A stretch of DNA of 64,000 nt, taken from NCBI GenBank assembly GCA_907165275.2, contig OU015659.1:1964501-2028500 (forward strand), in the 5' to 3' direction. Below, one piece after another: positions 48,301 through 57,103 of the stretch. The notes beneath the pieces are model-generated. The model saw only the letters and a program-made list of their open reading frames with translations, was not told the origin of the DNA and made no database searches. Position 1 is the stretch's first letter. Each line of letters starts with the position of its first letter. Made by a program: the position numbers and the translations under genes. The stretch is from Zygaena filipendulae (taxonomy: Eukaryota > Arthropoda > Insecta > Lepidoptera > Zygaenidae).

Positions 48301-51300
48301 TTATAATACATAGTAGGATTCTCGCTTGACTTGAATATTTCCATAATGGCCACCTGTTACGTGGCGCTGTCGTCGCGCACGGTCCCAACACTGTTGGTTG
48401 GGACTATTGATGTGTTATTTACAAAATGGTTTTTAAAATCGGTCATTATTCATTTTGTGTGTATTCGTATTTTTTGGGGTGTATTATTGTAATCAAACAA
48501 TGATCAACCTCTTAGTAAACATTATTTATACACCTAAGGGATAAGAGGGTATCAGTATAATATTATATTACTAGCTGTGCCCCGCGGTTTCACCCGCGTG
48601 AATTTCGGAGTTCCCGCGAGAATTCTGAGATAAAAAGTACTCTATGTCCTTCTCTGTACCCCTGACGACCTGTATGCAAAATTTCGTGATGATCGGTTGA
48701 GCCGTTGAGGCGTGAAAGCGTAACAGACAGACAGACAGTTACTTTCGCATTTATAATATTAGCAGGGATTTAAAAATAAATCAAAATACTTTTATTCGAC
48801 TATAGAGTGTATTTTTGACGCCGGTGAATGCAGATCGAATTGAACCTTAATTTTGATCGTAATAGAGTTTATAATCACCTGCGGAAAGTCTCTTGTTCGA
48901 CCGCCAGGCGGTGCTGCATTTGTTTGAGGGCGGTCGTCTCGCCGCCGACCCAGCGTATCATGCGAATGTCTTCGTTCTCCAAGTACACGCCCAGGTCTTC
49001 GGGCTTCGGAGTCTGTTTGCAAAAAAACATCATGAACAATTCCTTAAAAACTGATTAGTGATACACAATTGCAAAACCATAAAATCAATAAGCTCGTTTA
49101 TGGTCCTAAGAGTTTTAGATTGACACGGATAAAAAGTTTGAAAATTTGGTCCTTCGATCCGGATTTACACGAATGCATACCGCAAATAATGGTCCCGATT
49201 TTGGTGAAGGTGTGAAAATGGTCTCCAAAACATTAAAAGTTGTTTTATTATACCTTGTCGAAAACGGTGAACTCTTGATAGAAGCACTCCGGCAGCGTCC
49301 CGAACACCACCCCGCGCAAGTCCACGTCGCCGACTGGGCGCGGCGGGTCGCCAATGGTCGCGACAGTATGCTGTAATATATAACCTGATATGACCTTTAC
49401 AGATTTCAGCACACGCAATGCGTTTAACAAAAGCCAGAAATAGTAAAGGGGAACATTGTGAAATATACAACGTGTTAATGAATTAACTGAAAACCTGATA
49501 CACCCCATCTAAAAAAATAAACAATAATATGATTAAAATATATTTTAAATATATTTTTATATATACTTTAAAAGTTATTCAACATAAGTTTGGAGGGGAC
49601 TTATCTACGAAATTCCAAGCGCTACGCTCTCGCCTACCGGTTCGAATTTTTGTGCTGCGGGCGGCGTACGCGTGAAATATTGTATTATACATAATTTAGA
49701 CATGGGCGTGTGAAAATGAAAAAATATAACCTATATTAAAACATAGTGCGATCGATTCGCTAGTCGATTCTGAACAAACTACTTTCTAGTTTTCAGTTAA
49801 TTCATTAACACGTTGTATATGCTAACGAGGAACATCTGGTAGGTGAGCGGGGGGATGCCCCCGTTCGCGCGGATGACGGTGTCCGGCTCCCACAGCGTGT
49901 GCGCCACGTGCTCGCGGCGGTATACTTGACGAGATATACTAACGAGGAACATCTGGTAGGTGAGCGGGGGGATGCCCCCGTTCGCGCGGATGACGGTGTC
50001 CGGCTCCCACAGCGTGTGCGCCACGTGCTCGCGGCGGTATACTTGACGAGATATACTAACGAGGAACATCTGGTAGGTGAGCGGGGGGATGCCCCCGTTC
50101 GCGCGGATGACGGTGTCCGGCTCCCACAGCGTGTGCGCCACGTGCTCGCGGCGGTATACTTGACGAGATATACTAACGAGGAACATCTGGTAGGTGAGCG
50201 GGGGGATGCCCCCGTTCGCGCGGATGACGGTGTCCGGCTCCCACAGCGTGTGCGCCACGTGCTCGCGGCACGCGACGCCGATCTCGCGGCGGTATACTTG
50301 GCGAGATATACTAACGAGGAACATCTGGTAGGTGAGCGGGGGGATGCCCCCGTTCGCGCGGATGACGGTGTCCGGCTCCCACAGCGTGTGCGCCACGTGC
50401 TCGCGGCACGCGACGCCGATCTCGCGGCGGTATACTTGGCGAGATATACTAACGAGGAACATCTGGTAGGTGAGCGGGGGGATGCCCCCGTTCGCGCGGA
50501 TGACGGTGTCCGGCTCCCACAGCGTGTGCGCCACGTGCTCGCGGCACGCGACGCCGATCTCGCGGCGGTATACTTGGCGAGATATACTAACGAGGAACAT
50601 CTGGTAGGTGAGCGGGGGGATGCCCCCGTTCGCGCGGATGACGGTGTCCGGCTCCCACAGCGTGTGCGCCACGTGCTCGCGGCACGCGACGCCGATCTCG
50701 CGGCACGCGCGCCGCACGCTGTCGTCGCGCGCGCGCCACACCGGCTCGCAGTCCTGCTCGAAGCACAGCTTGCGGATGCCTGCCGGATATATTTAAAATT
50801 TCACCCGCGATAATTTCGGAGTTTCCGCAAGAATTCCGGATTACAATATAGCCTATGTTACTCAGGAATAATGTAGCTTTCTAATGGTGAAAGAATTTAT
50901 GAAATCAATTCAGTAGTTTTTGAGTTAAATCGTAACAAACAAACAAAAAATCAAATCTTTCCTCTTTATAATATTGGTATAGATTTAATCATATCGAAAT
51001 GAAAGCCACAAAGCGTGCGTGAGCACCGCGTAGTTGCGTTCGCGCCGAAACGTATTAGGCTAGCTGTTTCCACCTCACTGAAATAAGCGCGAGTGAAATT
51101 TTATTGTAGAGAACAGCTAGTAATCCTAACTAATATTATAAATGCGAAAGTACACTGTGTGTCTGTTACGCTTTCACGCCTTAACGGCTCAGCCGATTAT
51201 CATATAATTTTGCATTCACGTTGTCAGGGGTACAGAGAAGGACATAGGGTACTTTTTATCTCGGAATCCCGCGCGATATAGCTAATAAATAAAATAAAAG

Positions 51301-52352
51301 TAAATAGAGACAGGGACACCACTCACCGAACTCCTCCCACAGGCGGCGGAATACGAGGTCGGGTTTTCCTTTTAGCATGATCAGCCGACCGCCGTGCCGC
51401 TTGAACTGGCTGTCCAGGTCGTCTAGGGCTTCCAGCAGGTACCGCATACGGTTGTAGCCGACCACTTTAGTTCCTGAAAATACATAATTACCGGATTTAT
51501 GCAGTGATATACCGCCTACCCGCTAATCGCGAGATTTCGGGTTCGATTCCCGATGGAAGCGGACTTTGTGTGGTGAACACGGGGTTACACTTTACAGTCT
51601 GGGCATGCGTTCTATACTATAATATAGTGTATGTATGTAATATTTTAGTAAATAGTCAATACTATACAGGATTTTACAGAAAGGTGTAGTCATATTTGAC
51701 GATTGTGCTCACGTTATCATCTGCAATGGTTTGACACAAGTAACGGAACCAGTAGGTACGATAAAATAAACTACCCTAAAAACAAGATTTTTCTTTAACA
51801 ACTTGTCTGTAATAAACCTAAACGGTGATAAATTGCATTAAACGGTCTTGAACCCGTCACCTGTAACCAATTTATGACCTACCTAGTGATGTAACATGTG
51901 TATTTTCTTGCAGAAACAGGCGTTGAAAGTATTTTTTTCCATTTTAAAATTATAAAGTAAGGTTTTTGGGCTAAATACCATGCTCAAAATATTGTATAAG
52001 ATTACGATCTCGAGATATGACTACACTATTCTGTAACATGTGTAAACTTGGTTTCCACGACACAAGCTTATTGTTAGTGTAGGATTAAGTACCTAGATCT
52101 GTGCGTTGTGAAGTGTAATTGTTATTACAATCGTTTCCGCGGGAACTCGGAAATTCACGCGGGTGAGACCGCGGGGAAAAGCTAGTATCTAAAGAATATA
52201 AAACTGCAATAAAAACACTGACCCGCAGTCTCTCCGTCGAAAATGAACACGGGGAAGAAGGGCACGCTCCGATCCTCCAGGGCGGCCTGCAGCGACGGGT
52301 TGTCGTGCAGACGCAGCCCGTGCCGGAACCACAGCACGCTGCCGCTCAACAT
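42189..52352 (-). CDS. cry1: Cryptochrome 1, insect light-sensing type (twelve coding exons)
   Basis: Flavoprotein blue-light receptor of the circadian clock. In Drosophila the light-activated form binds TIMELESS and triggers its breakdown. The exons (listed separately) splice in phase to 534 residues, normal for insect CRY1. An N-terminal photolyase-like alpha/beta domain begins [15 protein letters not shown], and the FAD-binding helical domain covers roughly residues 200-480. Counting against Drosophila CRY with a constant offset of 14, the FAD-proximal Cys is C402 (in SVCAGNW), the electron-transfer Trp residues are W406, W383, W328 and W380, and the conserved His is H364. The C-terminal tail carries FMW (520-522) where Drosophila has FFW. 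All splice sites are GT-AG. I chose ATG 52352 (MLSGSVLWF) because it opens directly into the conserved domain; an acceptor-like AACAG just upstream suggests a 5' non-coding exon. The oddity is a tandem duplication of the exon 3 end inside intron 3. Exons are GC-rich against AT-rich repeat-laden introns. The gene looks intact. Confidence 0.95.
42900..43083 (+). mobile_element. Fragment of the same SINE-like repeat in cry1 intron 11
   Basis: CACCAGGCTGTATCTCATGA, GACAGTTGAAATTTTCACAG and AACTTCGTCGGGTTT match 56253-56560 without its 5' end. Confidence 0.65.
43207..43330 (-). CDS. cry1: cry1 coding exon 11
   Basis: Encodes [16 protein letters not shown] to RNRNAMK. The acceptor is CCGCAG and the donor GTGGGC. 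Confidence 0.93.
43500..44290. repeat. 25-bp minisatellite in cry1 intron 10, about 31 copies
   Basis: The unit is GGCGAGCGTCTGAGCTCTCC plus TCCCC, with point variants (AACGTC, AATGTC, GTTCCCC). Three units make 75 bases, so long open frames with a 25-residue period arise on the minus strand; these are not genes. Confidence 0.95.
44342..44510 (-). repeat. Repeat copy next to cry1 exon 10
   Basis: Matches 60064-60262 in inverted orientation: GCGATTAGTATGGAAGTGCC, TTGGCACAAAATGC, and ACTCCCTTGAA near one end. Confidence 0.6.
44529..44696 (-). CDS. cry1: cry1 coding exon 10
   Basis: Encodes [16 protein letters not shown], including C402 and W406, through RMPDEY. The donor is GTGAGC. Confidence 0.95.
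44887..45049 (+). mobile_element. Helitron copy in cry1 intron 9
   Basis: TCTTCTTTATAAATAAAAAT to GGTACAGCTAG, with CCTGATCCCAAAACTCACGC inside. Confidence 0.7.
45506..45688 (-). CDS. cry1: cry1 coding exon 9
   Basis: Encodes [18 protein letters not shown] and LWLSWEHGL, with H364, W380 and W383. The donor GTCAGT splits Trp399. Confidence 0.95.
45700..45730. repeat. ACCAC microsatellite beside cry1 exon 9
   Basis: Six ACCAC-type units begin about a dozen bases into intron 8, next to the exon 9 acceptor, where they could affect the polypyrimidine tract. Confidence 0.85.
45736..46020. mobile_element. MITE with TTAGTCCGT ends, in cry1 intron 8
   Basis: The left end TTAGTCCGTCAGTTAGAAAA and right end ACGGACTAAAACATAAAAAT are imperfect inverted repeats. 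The interior has GTGACGTCACTA and AAATACGTGT. A partial further copy follows at 46050-46125. Confidence 0.75.
46130..46328 (+). mobile_element. Helitron copy in cry1 intron 8
   Basis: Ends ACGCGGGTGAAACCGCGCGG then GTCAGCTAG, only 50 bases before exon 8. Confidence 0.68.
46378..46504 (-). CDS. cry1: cry1 coding exon 8
   Basis: Encodes [16 protein letters not shown] and carries W328 of the electron-transfer chain. It is separated from exon 7 by a 77-base intron; the donor is GTAAAG. Confidence 0.94.
46582..46655 (-). CDS. cry1: cry1 coding exon 7
   Basis: Seventy-four bases encoding [15 protein letters not shown] to SSQFIT. The acceptor is TTCTTAG and the donor GTGACG. Confidence 0.92.
46699..47305. 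mobile_element. TIR element with a nested hairpin in cry1 intron 6
   Basis: The ends AGCCATTCATAAAGTACGTC and the complement of GGCGTACTTTATGAATGACG frame it. Inside, 46895-46960 and 47147-47195 form a second inverted pair (GTTCTAACACCAC). Runs of G occur at 46729 and 47217. Confidence 0.75.
47307..47470. mobile_element. GC-rich palindromic MITE in cry1 intron 6
   Basis: The left arm CACAATCTTTGCGGCGGCGG pairs with the right arm CCGCCGCCGCAAAGACTGTG. Inside, TAGACAACATACG also pairs with CGTATGTTGTCTA. Confidence 0.75.
47509..47604 (-). CDS. cry1: cry1 coding exon 6
   Basis: Short exon of 96 bases encoding [13 protein letters not shown] to LRFGCLSVR, part of the FAD-contacting region. The acceptor is ATCACAG and the donor GTAAGA. 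Confidence 0.92.
47862..48060 (+). pseudogene. THAP-domain relic in cry1 intron 5
   Basis: The frame from ATG 47862 gives [13 protein letters not shown], the C-x4-C start of a THAP zinc finger, then stops. The next frame gives [13 protein letters not shown], and the first frame resumes as KWIIAVRKK, the usual THAP order (C..C, F.FP, WI.A..R). Two frameshifts and a stop make it dead. THAP fingers occur in P-element transposases and in host proteins; the source here is unknown. Confidence 0.6.
48119..48318 (-). mobile_element. Helitron copy in cry1 intron 5
   Basis: CTAGCTGTGCCCCGAGGTTT to ATACATAGTAGGA. Confidence 0.75.
48571..48768 (-). mobile_element. Helitron copy in cry1 intron 5
   Basis: CTAGCTGTGCCCCGCGGTTT to TAATATTAGCAGGGA; one of the best preserved. 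Confidence 0.78.
48879..49012 (-). CDS. cry1: cry1 coding exon 5
   Basis: Encodes [19 protein letters not shown], then [12 protein letters not shown] and EQETFR. The donor GTGATT splits Arg239. Confidence 0.93.
49254..49370 (-). CDS. cry1: cry1 coding exon 4
   Basis: Thirty-nine codons from [10 protein letters not shown] to FTVFDK, phase 0 at both ends. The acceptor is TTACAG and the donor GTATAA. Confidence 0.92.
49466..49817. mobile_element. MITE with long TIR, abutting the cry1 array
   Basis: The terminal inverted repeat TACAACGTGTTAATGAATTA is followed by ACTGAAAAC, with the complement at the right end. A TA lies outside each end. A second copy is at 34837-35186. It sits in cry1 intron 3 and cuts off the distal repeat unit. 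Confidence 0.8.
49822..50704 (-). repeat. Seven-copy in-frame tandem array of the cry1 exon 3 end
   Basis: The motif CTAACGAGG (complement of the exon 3/donor junction) recurs at 49822, 49939, 50056, 50173, 50311, 50449 and 50587. Spacing is therefore 117, 117, 117, 138, 138 and 138 bases. Each unit holds the codons [13 protein letters not shown] to TYQMFL plus 30 bases of intron reading [10 protein letters not shown]. Long units also carry EIGVACR (21 bases). Copies look near-identical. Exon 3 proper uses the first copy; the other six lie in intron 3. The minus-strand frame stays open from 50741 to 49797 and closes inside a MITE. Confidence 0.95.
50592..50779 (-). CDS. cry1: cry1 coding exon 3
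   Basis: The acceptor CCGGCAG precedes [14 protein letters not shown]. The first available donor (GTTAGT, right after TYQMFL) gives exactly 62 codons and joins to [10 protein letters not shown] of exon 4, as expected for CRY1. Six further in-frame copies of its 3' part lie downstream on the minus strand. Confidence 0.9.
50799..50982 (-). mobile_element. Helitron copy in cry1 intron 2
   Basis: TTTCACCCGCGATAATTTCG to TTTATAATATTGGTATAGA, starting 20 bases from exon 3; CTAG is lost. Confidence 0.68.
51059..51119. mobile_element. Two head-to-head Helitron 3' fragments
   Basis: GCTAGCTGTTTCC at the left and GAACAGCTAG at the right face each other within 60 bases. Confidence 0.45.
51124..51285 (+). 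mobile_element. Helitron copy in cry1 intron 2
   Basis: TCCTAACTAATATTATAAAT to GATATAGCTAA, beginning just after the previous fragment's CTAG. Confidence 0.7.
51327..51473 (-). CDS. cry1: cry1 coding exon 2
   Basis: The acceptor TTTTCAG completes Gly44. The exon encodes [17 protein letters not shown] through LWEEF; the donor is GTGAGT. Confidence 0.93.
51500..51690 (+). mobile_element. tRNA-derived SINE fragment in cry1 intron 1
   Basis: A pol III B box GGTTCGATTCC lies at 51539-51549, preceded by ACCGCCTACCCGCTAATCGC. No matching A box or cloverleaf is seen, so it is not a tRNA gene. Confidence 0.5.
52130..52185 (+). mobile_element. Helitron 3' fragment in cry1 intron 1
   Basis: TTCACGCGGGTGAGACCGCG then GGGAAAAGCTAG. 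Confidence 0.6.
52223..52352 (-). CDS. cry1: cry1 coding exon 1
   Basis: Encodes residues 1-43, the first strand and helix of the photolyase domain and FIFDGETA. The donor is GTCAGT. Confidence 0.92.
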
Positions 52353-52430
52353 GGCGCCGGTCACTTTATAAACCTGTTCAGAAAATAGACGTTAAACAAT
52401 AGTCATGGTGACGGGGTATGAAAATTTAAA

Positions 52431-52592
52431 TCCATAAATGCGAATGTGAGTTTGTTACGCTTTCACATTTCAACGGCTCAACCGATCATCATGAAATATA
52501 GGTACAGAAAAGGACATAGATAGAGTACTCTATTCCGGAGTTCCCGCGGGGCTTTCGTAATGAACGCGGTTGAAACTGTGGGGAATAGCTTA
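52431..52592 (+). mobile_element. Helitron copy upstream of cry1 exon 1
   Basis: TCCATAAATGCGAATGTGAG to GGGGAATAGCTTA. Confidence 0.65.
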
Positions 52593-52643
52593 TAAAAAGC
52601 GCATCAACTGTAGGAGTGGGGGCTCGTGACGTCATAAACCGGT

Positions 52644-53475
52644 CTAAGGTCCGTATTCCAGAAGGTGACTCAGATCACGTTTCACTTGAGATTAGTTTTA
52701 GGCTCAGATCATAACTCAAGCGTATATCTTATTATAGAATGGGTTTTAGGTTCTAATCACTTGAAACTAGTCTTGAGTAGAGATTCTGAACTCTGATTGG
52801 TTCTTATTACTTGAAACTAATATTGAGTAGAGATTTTGACCTCTGATTGGTTGACACAATTACAGATAATATAATAATCGGTTCCACGCAGTTTCAACCG
52901 GCGGAGTAAATAGTGTTTAGTGATTTTAACCAATTTTACGTACCTACCTAAAACGGGATGGATGAATATAATTGTGGTTATAACGTAAATAAGTAAATAT
53001 AGTCAACCGAATTGGATCATTGAACACGGTAATGATTATATTATCTTTGTTAGTTAATGTTACTTCTATGATTAAAACAAAATCAATTTTTATTTTATTT
53101 AAATATATTTTATTGTGTATTACTCTCACTAGAAATGTATAATTAGATTATCGAAAAAGTGACAATTACAGCCTTTCGCTGCTCAAATCAAATAAATTTT
53201 CATATCCTGGAAAATGTCCATGTTTCCAAAAATTCAAAACAATCTCGTTAGATCTATTCTCAAGAGTGGTCTCGACAGGACTTACGTAATCAAAGATCAA
53301 ATCTTTGCTTGAGTGTAGTTTAATACTCAAGTATCGTTCTAGAATAAGGACATACTCAGTTGATTGTTGATTGATGAATCTCGTTTCAAGTAAGGTTCTA
53401 AAATTAAAGCTTTACTTGAAATTAGTTTTAAAACTAGATTCATGACTTGAGTAACCTTTTGGAATACGGGCCCTA
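52644..53475. mobile_element. Second AAGGTCCGTATTCCA MITE, interrupted
   Basis: Ends match 20443-20860. About 400 bases near 52855-53255 are absent from the other copy and look like an insertion. It lies upstream of cry1 exon 1. Confidence 0.7.
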
Positions 53476-54207
53476 AATCCCGCATAAACTGTACCGGCTT
53501 TAAAAAAAACGTAGTATTAATTTTGAATTTCAATTAAAACAATGTCATAGAAATTAAACGCGCAAGTTGCCAATGCGCTGACCGATCATAGTACATATCC
53601 GGGCTACATTCAACGATTTTATAAAAATCATATTTTACTTTATGGTACTTTCAAATATTAAACCGTTTCTGAGTTAGGTATTATGTTTGTTACTGTGCTC
53701 TTTTTTATGAACCCCCCTTCTTCCCCCCTCTTTAGTCTTTACCTATTTTACTTTTCACTAATTCTCTTCAAATATGTACCAAGAATTATTGAAAAAAATA
53801 ATCCTTTTGAGTAAATCCATCTACCAACTTTTTTTTCAGATTTTCATCTGACAACCCTACCGTCGCTCAGCTGTGGTGGTCATACATATAATGGAAAATT
53901 ACCCTGTCATTTGCTTGACGTAACAAAACATGAATAAAATGCATAAAAGAATTTTCTTTACTATTGAAACTACCTATAAGTTATTTATAGTTGGAAGTAA
54001 CAAGGTTTTCAAACAACAAATATGTCATTAACACTTAACAAAATACGACATTCAAAGAAACCTTACCCGTTAGTTGCCAAAGGTGAACGAAAATCGATAA
54101 AATCAATTATAAAGCGTCTCGTTTCCAGAAAATTTCTATATCACTGTGCACCGCGGGAGTCAATAGTCCACTGAGCCCGTAGTGGCTGCCACATAAAGCT
54201 AGTGCCA

Positions 54208-54234
54208 CACACACACACACACACACAAACACAC
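54208..54234. repeat. CA microsatellite
   Basis: About a dozen AC units with one AAAC interruption. Confidence 0.9.
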
Positions 54235-54402
54235 AGAAGTATACAAGTAGTAATAACTACCATCGTTATATATGTCTCTAGTTCTCTACAAAACGGTACG
54301 TACAAATAAAATCTTTAAAATGCAAGTTATGATTTTCTTCGAGTGACGTTCATTCGTCCTACTCCTACCGCCTACGCAATCATCCTATCCTACTGTCTTA
54401 TT

Positions 54403-54600
54403 TCTTACTAATATTATAAATGTGAAAGTGTGGATGTTTGGATATTTGGATGTTTGTTACTCAATCACGCAAAAACGGTTGAACGAATTTAGATGAAATT
54501 TGGCATGCACATTACAGAGAAGGATATAGGGTACTTTTTATCCCGGAATTCCCGCGGGAATTCCCAAATTACCGCGAGTGAAACCGCGGGGCACAGCTAG
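54403..54600 (+). mobile_element. Helitron copy, complete
   Basis: TCTTACTAATATTATAAATG to GGGGCACAGCTAG. Confidence 0.78.
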
Positions 54601-54639
54601 TATCTCATATTTTAAAAGGAAAAATATCCGAATGTAGGC

Positions 54640-54797
54640 CTTAATGTTTTAAATGCGAAAGTAAGTTTGCTTGTTTGTTTGTTACGCTTTAACGTCTTAA
54701 ATACTCAATTTCTGGGATATAGAAAATGACACAGGGCACTTTTTATTCTTATGGGAATTCCGGTATGAACGCGGGTGAAACCGCAGAGAACAGCAAG
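54640..54797 (+). mobile_element. Helitron copy, eroded
   Basis: TTAAATGCGAAAGTAAGTTT, then ACGCGGGTGAAACCGCAGAG. Confidence 0.65.
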
Positions 54798-55059
54798 TAC
54801 CTCTATAAAAGGGATAGGTATAACGTAGGTCATGCCGCATGCGTGTAAAATAATTTAGGATATTATGCCACTATAGTTCCTTTGCAAGTTCGTAAAAGAT
54901 TTACAGCAATTACAAACATCCAAACGTCTTCACAAATTTTCCCATTATTATTATTATATTTATAGAAAAGATTATAAATAGAAAGAAATTTTCATCTTTT
55001 CTCAGGCCGAGTGTTAATGATCAGTAATTGTAAAGATATAATATTACTATCTGACCCTT

Positions 55060-55870
55060 CTTTTTAACCGACTTCCAAAAAGGAGGTTCTATGTTCGATT
55101 GTATGTATGTTTTTTTTTTATTTTTTATGTATGTTCACCGATTACTTACTCGAAGACGGTTGGACCGATTTGGAATTTTTTTTTTGTTTGAAAGGGAATA
55201 CTCCCAATTAGGTCCCATTGCCACCAAGTCGGGATCTGATGATGGGTGATGGGATCTTGGAGAAATCGAGGGAACTCTTCAAAAATTATAGGCACACCTA
55301 TAGCGATTTGGGTATTTTTTATATTAAATCGCTCATTTGCTTTTGGAAAGCAAAATTTGAAGAAGTGGAACTGATGATGAAGACCACAGATGGTCATCGG
55401 AACTACTCAACAATAATACGTATTTCACGGGTTCCGATTGGAGCAATTTCAAAAATTGTTTTTTTGTTTGAAAGGGGATACTCCCAAATAGATTCCATTG
55501 TCACCAAGTCGAGATCTGATGATGGAATCTTGGAGTAATCAAGGGAACTTTTCAAAAATTATAGGTACACCTATAGCGATTATTGTATGTTTTTATAGTG
55601 AATCGTTTATTTGCTTTCGGAAAGCAAACTTTGAAGAAGTGGAACTGATGATAAAGACCACAGATGGTCATTGGAACTACTCCATAATAGGTATTTCACG
55701 GGTTCCGAATCGTTAACTTTAATATGGTTTCCGAACAATTTATGCCCGTCACAATGTATATGGTGAAGTGGAACTGATGGTGATGTACCAGGAGAACTCT
55801 TGAAAGTTATGAAGTTCGTTTCAAAAGGAGAATATACTGTTACATAAACATTACCTAACGAAATAACCAA
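55060..55870 (+). repeat. Interspersed repeat with internal duplication
   Basis: Starts CGACTTCCAAAAAGGAGGTT, a common lepidopteran repeat head. A 295-base block (GTTTGAAAGGG.ATACTCCCAA to TTTCACGGGTTCCGA) occurs at 55185 and again at 55470. The open frames in it are by-products. Confidence 0.65.
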
Positions 55871-56059
55871 CTAACTAGTTGCTATGAAACCCTGGCAGGT
55901 TACACAACTATTGCTAACGTAAACCATTACGGAGACCATTGATTTAGCTCTGTTTATATAATATTAAAAGGGGTATTTGCTTATGTATACTTATGTATAT
56001 ATAAAATAAATTACATATAATATACCTACATATACAAATTCATCCTTATTTCCCTTGGT

Positions 56060-56130
56060 CACGGCATCACGCGTGAACGGTTAGACCGATCACCATCAAA
56101 TTTTGCATACACGTTATCAGGGATTTTTTT
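56060..56130 (+). mobile_element. Helitron fragment
   Basis: GAACGGTTAGACCGATCACC and TTTTGCATACACGTTATCAG only. Confidence 0.4.
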
Positions 56131-56252
56131 ATGCACTACAATACATTATTCTCGAAAACCTAACGAGCGACGATTACTACGCCACGCGCTGTACTTTTTT
56201 TGTATTACGGCTATTATCGCTGTATTGCCAATTGCCATTCACGTAAACTCGC

Positions 56253-56560
56253 GTTTTTAGGGTTCCGTACCCAAAGGGTAAGACGGGCCCCGTTTACTAA
56301 TACTCCGCTGCTCGTCCGTTCGTCTGTCTGTGTGTCTGTCACCAGGCTGTAACTCATGAACCGTGATAGTTAAGACAGTTGAAATTTTCACAGATGGTGT
56401 ATTTTTGTTGCCGCTATAATAACAAATACTAAAAAGCAGAATAAAATAAATATTCAAGGGTGCTCCCGTACAACAAACGTGATTTTTTTGCCGTTTCTAT
56501 AGATTCCTTCGTGTGCGATTCCGACTCGAAACTGGCAGGGTTTCATGTTAAACTTTTCTC
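56253..56560 (+). mobile_element. Interspersed SINE-like repeat (AGGGTTCCGTACCCAAAGGG)
   Basis: The run AGGGTTCCGTACCCAAAGGG, the CACCAGGCTGTAACTCATGA block and the TTGCCGCTATAATAACAAAT block are a common lepidopteran SINE-like pattern. Confidence 0.65.
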
Positions 56561-56903
56561 TTTAGTTTTTCGTTGTGTTCAATGTTTGATTGATTATCGA
56601 GAGCTTATTATACCTACATAGTTTTTGGCTTTCTCCAAAACTAGCAGACTAGCGCCGCTTAAACACTTTATTCTTTAAACTTTATTACTATTGCAATAAG
56701 ATTCAATGACTGTCGAGAAGTTACATATTGATGGTGCTGACTGTACAAATTATAACGAGGGATCATGGCAACGTAGTTTGACGTAGGTATCGATATGGAA
56801 TTGCATTATGGATGTTTATAAACACTGCACGGGAACAACGGCGCATGCGAATTATCGAATATAAATCAACTCTCGAATGTTCTGCGAATTTTATCTAGAT
56901 CCA

Positions 56904-57103
56904 CTAGCCGCTCCCCGCGATTTTACCCGCGTTAATTTTCTAGTTCCCGAGGGAGTTCCGGGATAAAAATACCCTATGTCCTTTTCTGTACCCCATGATA
57001 GTGTGTACATGCAAAATTTCATGACGATCGATTGAAAAGTTATGGGGTGAAAGCGTAACGAAAAATGAAACTCACATTCGCATTTATAAGGTTAGGAGTT
57101 AGG
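56904..57103 (-). mobile_element. Helitron copy
   Basis: CTAGCCGCTCCCCGCGATTT to GCATTTATAAGGTTAGGAG. Confidence 0.7.

Noticed and set aside
49899..50813. 304-codon plus-strand frame across the cry1 array
   Set aside because: Antisense of the cry1 exon 3 repeats; in-phase repetition keeps it open without coding meaning.
51530..51560. Possible tRNA gene (B box GGTTCGATTCC)
   Set aside because: No acceptor stem pairing or A box; it fits a SINE fragment better.
55218..55716. Plus-strand frames of 106 and 72 codons
   Set aside because: They lie in a duplicated interspersed repeat and resemble each other only because of that duplication.
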